The notes beneath the pieces were generated by a model. The model had not been told where the DNA came from. It was given only the letters and a program-made list of their open reading frames with translations, and made no database searches. From Opitutaceae bacterium (GTDB lineage Bacteria > Verrucomicrobiota > Verrucomicrobiia > Opitutales > Opitutaceae), in NCBI GenBank assembly GCA_028280945.1, contig JANQKV010000001.1:163055-227054 (forward strand): DNA of 64,000 nt. The letters run 5' to 3'. Positions within the stretch are counted from its first letter, which is position 1. Each line of letters starts with the position of its first letter. Below are positions 60,093-64,000 of this stretch, one piece after another. Both the position numbers and the translations under genes were made by a program.

Positions 60093-60779
60093 ATGCTCTG
60101 GATGCTAATCCTCATTGGCGTACCGATGTTATTCGGTCTCTACGCCCAATCTAAGATTCGTCGTGCCTACGAGAAAAACGTGCGGCGTGGATCTCGCGGC
60201 GGCATCACCGGTTACGAAGCTGCTGCTGCCGTCATGCGTTCGGCCGGGATCAGTGACGTCGAAATCGTGCAGGTGCCCGGACAGCTCACGGACCACTACG
60301 ATCCAATCAAAAAACGTCTTGCGCTGTCGGAAATGAACTATCGTGGCTCCAGTTTGGCTGCGTTAGGAGTGGCTGCGCACGAAGCCGGCCATGCTATTCA
60401 GCACAAGGTGGGTTACTCGATGATGACCGTTCGCCAAACCATGGTTCCGGCCACGCAAATTGCAGCAGGAGCCTCCAATTTTGCCATCATCGCAGGATTC
60501 CTTTTGGCCGGGTCTCTCTTTGGTAACACTATGCTGATGTTGGGGGCTGTTGCCCTTACCATCATCGTGCTCTTCCAACTCGTGACCCTGCCGGTCGAGT
60601 TTGATGCGAGCGCCCGGGCCAAAGCCCAGCTCGTCGAGTTGGGTATTCTCGATCGCGATGAAATGGGTGGGGTCAACGAGACGCTGGATGCCGCCGCTTT
60701 AACCTATGTCGCTGCCTTTGTGGCTGCGCTCGGATCACTCCTGCACATCCTGATGATCCTTGTCGGTCGCCGGGACTAA
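60093..60779 (+). CDS. Membrane zinc metallopeptidase (Zn_peptidase_2 family)
   Basis: A 228-aa membrane protein of the family often annotated as neutral zinc metallopeptidase. N-terminal span (LWMLILIGVPMLFGLYA), then zinc site HEAGH (H96-H100) in LGVAAHEAGHAIQHKVGY, two further spans (FAIIAGFLLAGSLFGN, LMLGAVALTIIVLFQLVTLPVEFDASARAK) and a last span near the C-terminus. LPVEFDAS supplies the conserved Glu after the spans. Physiological target unknown. A strong terminator follows. Confidence 0.88.
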   Translation: MLWMLILIGVPMLFGLYAQSKIRRAYEKNVRRGSRGGITGYEAAAAVMRSAGISDVEIVQVPGQLTDHYDPIKKRLALSEMNYRGSSLAALGVAAHEAGHAIQHKVGYSMMTVRQTMVPATQIAAGASNFAIIAGFLLAGSLFGNTMLMLGAVALTIIVLFQLVTLPVEFDASARAKAQLVELGILDRDEMGGVNETLDAAALTYVAAFVAALGSLLHILMILVGRRD

Positions 60780-60801
60780 ACCATAATAGGTTCAGATGCC
60801 G

Positions 60802-60828
60802 AAGCCGCCCGCCCGGGCGGCTTTTTTT
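60802..60828 (+). terminator. Intrinsic terminator after the Zn peptidase gene
   Basis: AAGCCGCCC (60802-60810) and GGGCGGCTT (60815-60823) form a perfect 9-bp stem with a 4-nt loop, followed by a T run to 60828. Confidence 0.92.
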
Positions 60829-60946
60829 GTGCACCGATCGTATTTTGATGGGCGGACCTGTCATCAAATCTCCTCACAAATGTAACATTGTGCCCCATGT
60901 TCTCGCTTTCGCTCGCCTAAACCGCCGCCGCTCACAGCGTCGGGGC

Positions 60947-61441
60947 ATGGCAAAGAAAAAGCTTTCTCGGGTGACCGGTTTGGGCGGCCTTTTTTTCAAG
61001 GCAAAGGACGTCAAAACCCTCAGTGAATGGTATCGTGATCGACTGGGGCTGCCGGTTGAGGAGTGGGGCGGATGTGTCTTTCCGTGGCGTTACGAAAACA
61101 ATCCGAAAAAGAAAGGACAGACGGTCTGGGGGGTGTTTGAGGCCAACACCGGTTATTTCAAACCCAGCCGCAAGGCCTTCATGATGAATTTCCGGGTCGA
61201 GGATCTCGACCGGGTACTGGCCGAGTTGGCAGCAGAAGGAGTGAAGGTCTCCGATGCCCGCGAGGAGTCTGAATACGGCAAGTTCGGTTGGATCATGGAT
61301 CCGGAGGGCAACAAGGTGGAGCTGTGGCAACCGCCCGCTCCCGCCAAGCCCAAGAAGAAGGCCAAAGCGAAGGACAAGGCCGCCAAGGACAAGAAGCCCA
61401 AGTCCAAGCCGAAGGGCAAAAAGAAGAAGGCGAAGAAGTGA
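60947..61441 (+). CDS. VOC/glyoxalase-fold protein with lysine-rich histone-like tail
   Basis: A 164-aa protein: residues ~8-128 form a vicinal-oxygen-chelate domain (GGLFFKAKDVKTLSEWYRDRLGL, MMNFRVEDLDRVLAELAAEGV, GWIMDPEGNKVELWQPP). Residues ~131-164 are almost only Lys, Ala, Pro and Ser, like a histone H1 tail. The VOC metal glutamate is probably the E in NKVELWQ; the function of the enzyme part is unknown. The tail may bind nucleic acid or act as a surface-charge tag. ATG 60947 is chosen; the frame upstream runs into the terminator. Confidence 0.75.
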   Translation: MAKKKLSRVTGLGGLFFKAKDVKTLSEWYRDRLGLPVEEWGGCVFPWRYENNPKKKGQTVWGVFEANTGYFKPSRKAFMMNFRVEDLDRVLAELAAEGVKVSDAREESEYGKFGWIMDPEGNKVELWQPPAPAKPKKKAKAKDKAAKDKKPKSKPKGKKKKAKK

Positions 61442-61466
61442 TTGAGCGCCGCCAGGCGGCGCCAAA

Positions 61467-63278
61467 TCAGGAACTCAGGCGAGCTTCCACCGCAGCGGCA
61501 TAGGCGTCGATTTTAGGGGTCAGTCCTTGGATGGCTTCGGCCCAGAAGGCTTCTTCGCGAATGTCGCGGCCCAGCGACTGTTGTACAACTTCCTCACAGG
61601 TGGCGCGACCCGTCAGCCCAAGAAAGGTCTCGTAGCGCTCGAGGAAGGATTCTCCCTCTCGTTTAAACTCCTGGAAAAGGGCCGAGCTGAGCAGGTAGCC
61701 GAAGGTGTAGGGAAAGTTGTAGAATGAAAGCTGCGTGATGTAGAAGTGCAGTTTCGAAGCCCAGAACCAGGGGTCGACGCCATCCTCGAGCAGGGCATCA
61801 CCAAACACCTCGCGCTGGGTTGCGGTCATCAGTTCCTTGATTCGACTGACGGGCACGTTGCCCGCCTGACGCTCTTCGTAGAAACGTGACTCGAATTTGA
61901 ACCGCACCGGGATATCGAGCAGGAAGGCCGGGGCATGGGCCAGGCTGCGTTCCAGCAAGAACGCGCGTTGATCTTCGGTCAGGTCCGGATTGGCGAGCAG
62001 ACCGTCCGCCAGGATGCTCTCGGCAAACGTCGACGCCGTCTCGGCCAAGGTCATGGGATAATTCTGTGCGCAGGGGCGCAGGGAATTCAGCAAATGTGAG
62101 TGCCAGGTATGACCCACCTCGTGGGCCAGGGTGGTGACGTCCGTCATCGTGCCGCCGAAGGTCATGAAGATCCGCTCTTCGCTGATGATGGAGGATCCGG
62201 TGGCGAAGGCGCCGGCGCGCTTGTTGGGACGGCGTTCGTTCTCGACCCACCGCTGCTCGATCATCGCCTGGAAATAGGCCCGTAGTTTGGGATAGGAACC
62301 GGCGAAAGCTTGGTCGCACATCTCGACGGCGCGCTCCCAACTCAGTTCGGGCAGGGTATCGGGCAGCTGCGGGGCGTCCTGGTCGAACCAAGCGATGCCT
62401 GTGGTGCCTTGGAGCCTGGCGTTCAACTTCACCAGGCGCCGGGGGACTTCGATGTTGGCATCGATGGCGGCGAACATCGCGTCCACCGTGTGGCGCGAGA
62501 CGGCGGCGTCATGGAACGGCGCGTCGAGAAAGTGCTTTTGACCCCGGCGGCCGTAGAGCGTGTGGCGTGTGCCTGCAATGGCATTGAGAGCCGCGCCCAT
62601 AATGTCCTCATGCGCCTCCCAAACCTTGTTGCCCTCCCGAAACGCGGTTTCGCGGACGCGGCGATCACGATTGGTCAGGAGCGAACGGCGTTGCGACATG
62701 GGAGTGGTTTCCGTCCGTTCGTCGGGCCACTTCATCTCAAAGGTCATTTTTCCACTGACCGTATCGTAGAGACGCCCCCATGCGCCGATGCCATCAACGC
62801 CAAGATCGGCGGCCAGGGCCTCGGCCGGAAGGTCCATTTGGAACATGGCGCGTTCCCGCATGCGATTCACGCGGAAGGTGGCATCAATCAAGTCTTCGTT
62901 CTGCAGGAATGCGGTCCATGTCTTGTCGTCTGCGGCCTTAAAACCGGCGGAGAGAGAAGTGCTGAGTTTGGAATATTGGGCCCATTGTCCGGCAAGTTCC
63001 GCGTCGGCGGTTTGATAGGCCTCGTTGGCGGCATCGGCCGATCCCAGGCAGCCCAGGTAAGAGCTCAAATGACCCAGACGGGCGCCGATGCCCTCGTAAG
63101 TCCGAAACGCTGCGACCCAGGACAAAATCGTATTGGCTGTGAGTGGAGCCAGGGCCTGCGCATCTGCGATGGCTTGATTGAGGTCATCGGTGGTTTGCTG
63201 AAGAAATTTCCGGTATTCGGGCCCGTCAAAAGCCGGGAAATAACTCGTGAGCGACCAGGTGGGGGAGAGTTCAGGCAT
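61467..63278 (-). CDS. Oligoendopeptidase F-type M3 peptidase
   Basis: A 603-aa zinc metallopeptidase, second M3 enzyme of the window. The active site is LAHEVGHTWHSHLL (HExxH about residues 389-393), with TASTFAESILADGLL supplying the third ligand. ESRFYEERQAGNVPVSRIKELM and FYNFPYTFGYLLSSALFQEF match PepF-type enzymes. Cytoplasmic peptide degradation is the likely role. Single gene, convergent with the glyoxalase-fold gene. Confidence 0.92.
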   Translation of the reverse strand: MPELSPTWSLTSYFPAFDGPEYRKFLQQTTDDLNQAIADAQALAPLTANTILSWVAAFRTYEGIGARLGHLSSYLGCLGSADAANEAYQTADAELAGQWAQYSKLSTSLSAGFKAADDKTWTAFLQNEDLIDATFRVNRMRERAMFQMDLPAEALAADLGVDGIGAWGRLYDTVSGKMTFEMKWPDERTETTPMSQRRSLLTNRDRRVRETAFREGNKVWEAHEDIMGAALNAIAGTRHTLYGRRGQKHFLDAPFHDAAVSRHTVDAMFAAIDANIEVPRRLVKLNARLQGTTGIAWFDQDAPQLPDTLPELSWERAVEMCDQAFAGSYPKLRAYFQAMIEQRWVENERRPNKRAGAFATGSSIISEERIFMTFGGTMTDVTTLAHEVGHTWHSHLLNSLRPCAQNYPMTLAETASTFAESILADGLLANPDLTEDQRAFLLERSLAHAPAFLLDIPVRFKFESRFYEERQAGNVPVSRIKELMTATQREVFGDALLEDGVDPWFWASKLHFYITQLSFYNFPYTFGYLLSSALFQEFKREGESFLERYETFLGLTGRATCEEVVQQSLGRDIREEAFWAEAIQGLTPKIDAYAAAVEARLSS

Positions 63279-63340
63279 GCAGGCAGATAAAGGGCCAAAT
63301 ACCCGATGGGGCCAGAATTTCCCGCCTTTCCAACTTGACC

Positions 63341-63374
63341 GATGATTTCAAAGTGATATCACTTTGAAATCATC
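63341..63374. promoter_or_regulatory. 34-bp perfect palindrome upstream of the SPFH gene
   Basis: Arms GATGATTTCAAAGTGAT (63341-63357) and ATCACTTTGAAATCATC (63358-63374) are perfectly complementary with no spacer. The site ends 12 bp before ATG 63387, so it overlaps the likely transcription start or leader. A dimeric or tetrameric repressor site is the simplest reading. Confidence 0.7.
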
Positions 63375-63386
63375 CAACTCCAAACT

Positions 63387-64000
63387 ATGAATAACGAATC
63401 CTTCTCTTCCTCCACCAACCGCGAGCATCGGGTCTCGGCCGTGAGCGGTTGGACGATGCTTTTCTTTAACGTCGTGCTCTACGCCGCCGTGGTGGCGGTC
63501 TTCATTCTCGGTGCGGTTGCAAAAGTGCCGCTGATAATTTTGTCGGCCGTGGTTCTTTTGTTGGCCTCCATCCTCACCAGCATCGGGTTTTTCACCCTAC
63601 AGCCCAATGAGGCGGCCGTGTTGATTTTGTTCGGATCCTACAAAGGCACGGTGCGCGACAGTGGGTTCTTCTGGACGAACCCCTTCAACAAGAAGCTCAA
63701 GGTCTCACTGCGTTCGCGAAACCTGAACGGCGACAAACTCAAGGTGAATGACAAGCGGGGCAACCCGATCGAAATCGCGGCCGTTGTCGTCTGGCGCGTG
63801 CAGGATACGGCCCAAGCCGTTTTTGATGTGGACGAATACGAACACTACGTTGCGGTGCAGAGCGAATCCGCAGTGCGGCATCTGGCCAGCGGTTACGCCT
63901 ACGATCAGGCGGAAGATGGCGAAATGACGCTGCGCTCCTCCACCGATGCGGTTTCGCAAGCGCTGCAGGTTGAGCTGCAGGAGCGGCTCGGCAAAGCGGG
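63387..64000 (+). CDS. SPFH/Band 7 domain protein (partial, runs off window)
   Basis: The first 204 codons of an SPFH-domain membrane protein. Two hydrophobic spans (TMLFFNVVLYAAVVAVFILGAV and PLIILSAVVLLLASILTSIGFF) precede the Band 7 domain: LQPNEAAVLILFGSYKGTVRDSGFFWTNPF, VNDKRGNPIEIAAVVVWRVQDTAQAVFDVDEYEHYVAVQSESAVRHLA. Such proteins form membrane microdomain scaffolds or cages. The 3' end is outside the window. A perfect palindrome lies just upstream. Confidence 0.9.
   Translation, partial: MNNESFSSSTNREHRVSAVSGWTMLFFNVVLYAAVVAVFILGAVAKVPLIILSAVVLLLASILTSIGFFTLQPNEAAVLILFGSYKGTVRDSGFFWTNPFNKKLKVSLRSRNLNGDKLKVNDKRGNPIEIAAVVVWRVQDTAQAVFDVDEYEHYVAVQSESAVRHLASGYAYDQAEDGEMTLRSSTDAVSQALQVELQERLGKA

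Noticed and set aside
1-64000. CRISPR array, prophage or intact insertion sequence
   Set aside because: No regularly spaced direct repeats, phage structural genes, transposases or integrases were seen on either strand.

Overview
The window reads like a chromosome segment of a Verrucomicrobiota bacterium, most likely an Opitutaceae-type organism. This is an inference from gene content: an immunoglobulin-like protein with tandem 'LLVRAVGPTLADFGV'-type repeats, DUF3570/DUF4266 genes, ResB/CcsA cytochrome c maturation, a formylglycine sulfatase, several secreted SGNH and BNR proteins, and a GC content that looks close to 60% in most places. No phylogenetic calculation was possible. There are no rRNA genes, phages, intact insertion sequences or CRISPR arrays; one tRNA is cut by the left edge.

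Layout. 0-5.2 kb: a tRNA 3' end, recN, then a minus-strand cluster of two MtaA/UroD-like proteins around a CobW-type GTPase; one of the two is fused to a thioredoxin-like domain. 5.3-8.6 kb: a GT4 glycosyltransferase, an MGDG-synthase-like GT28 enzyme and a PlcP/LpxH-type metallophosphoesterase, translationally overlapped and preceded by three 7-bp direct repeats that resemble a Pho box. This suggests phosphate-controlled replacement of phospholipid by glycolipid. 8.6-8.8 kb: two perfect palindromes with an identical 19-bp core, which recurs at 55.4 kb. 8.9-12.5 kb: a lipoprotein-resB-ccsA operon. 12.7-15.7 kb: pxpBC (fused), pxpA and pyroglutamyl peptidase, a pyroglutamate salvage operon. 15.7-34.4 kb: mostly housekeeping and secreted single genes (BNR-4 protein, secreted S26-like protein, lgt, CNNM protein, aldehyde dehydrogenase, gdhA, DUF429, CIA30, BNR protein, double redoxin, exported methyltransferase, SGNH hydrolases, SNF2 helicase, sulfatase).

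34.5-41.9 kb is the most interesting accessory unit: an ECF sigma factor and a membrane anti-sigma-like protein with four extracytoplasmic cysteines lead directly into a flavoprotein-polyferredoxin fusion, a DUF4266 lipoprotein ending in a CxxC pair, a periplasmic thioredoxin, a DUF3570 outer-membrane barrel and a redoxin-Ig fusion. The genes are co-directional and mostly overlap. Together they could carry electrons from cytoplasmic NAD(P)H across the inner membrane to envelope thiol proteins under their own sigma factor.

42-55.3 kb returns to core functions: coaB, a CHASE2 adenylate cyclase, a FecR protein, a HAD phosphatase, prfA-prmC, prc, a rhomboid protease, a ferredoxin and a TonB-dependent receptor. 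55.4-57.6 kb holds an M3 peptidase. 57.6-60.1 kb is visibly AT-richer than its surroundings (hand-counted lines give about 45% GC against about 58-60%) and holds two unrecognised exported or membrane proteins with their own terminator, plus a possible 46-residue ORF: probably acquired DNA. 60.1-64 kb: a membrane Zn peptidase, a glyoxalase-fold protein with a histone-like lysine tail, oligoendopeptidase F, and an SPFH protein cut by the right edge and preceded by a perfect 34-bp palindrome.
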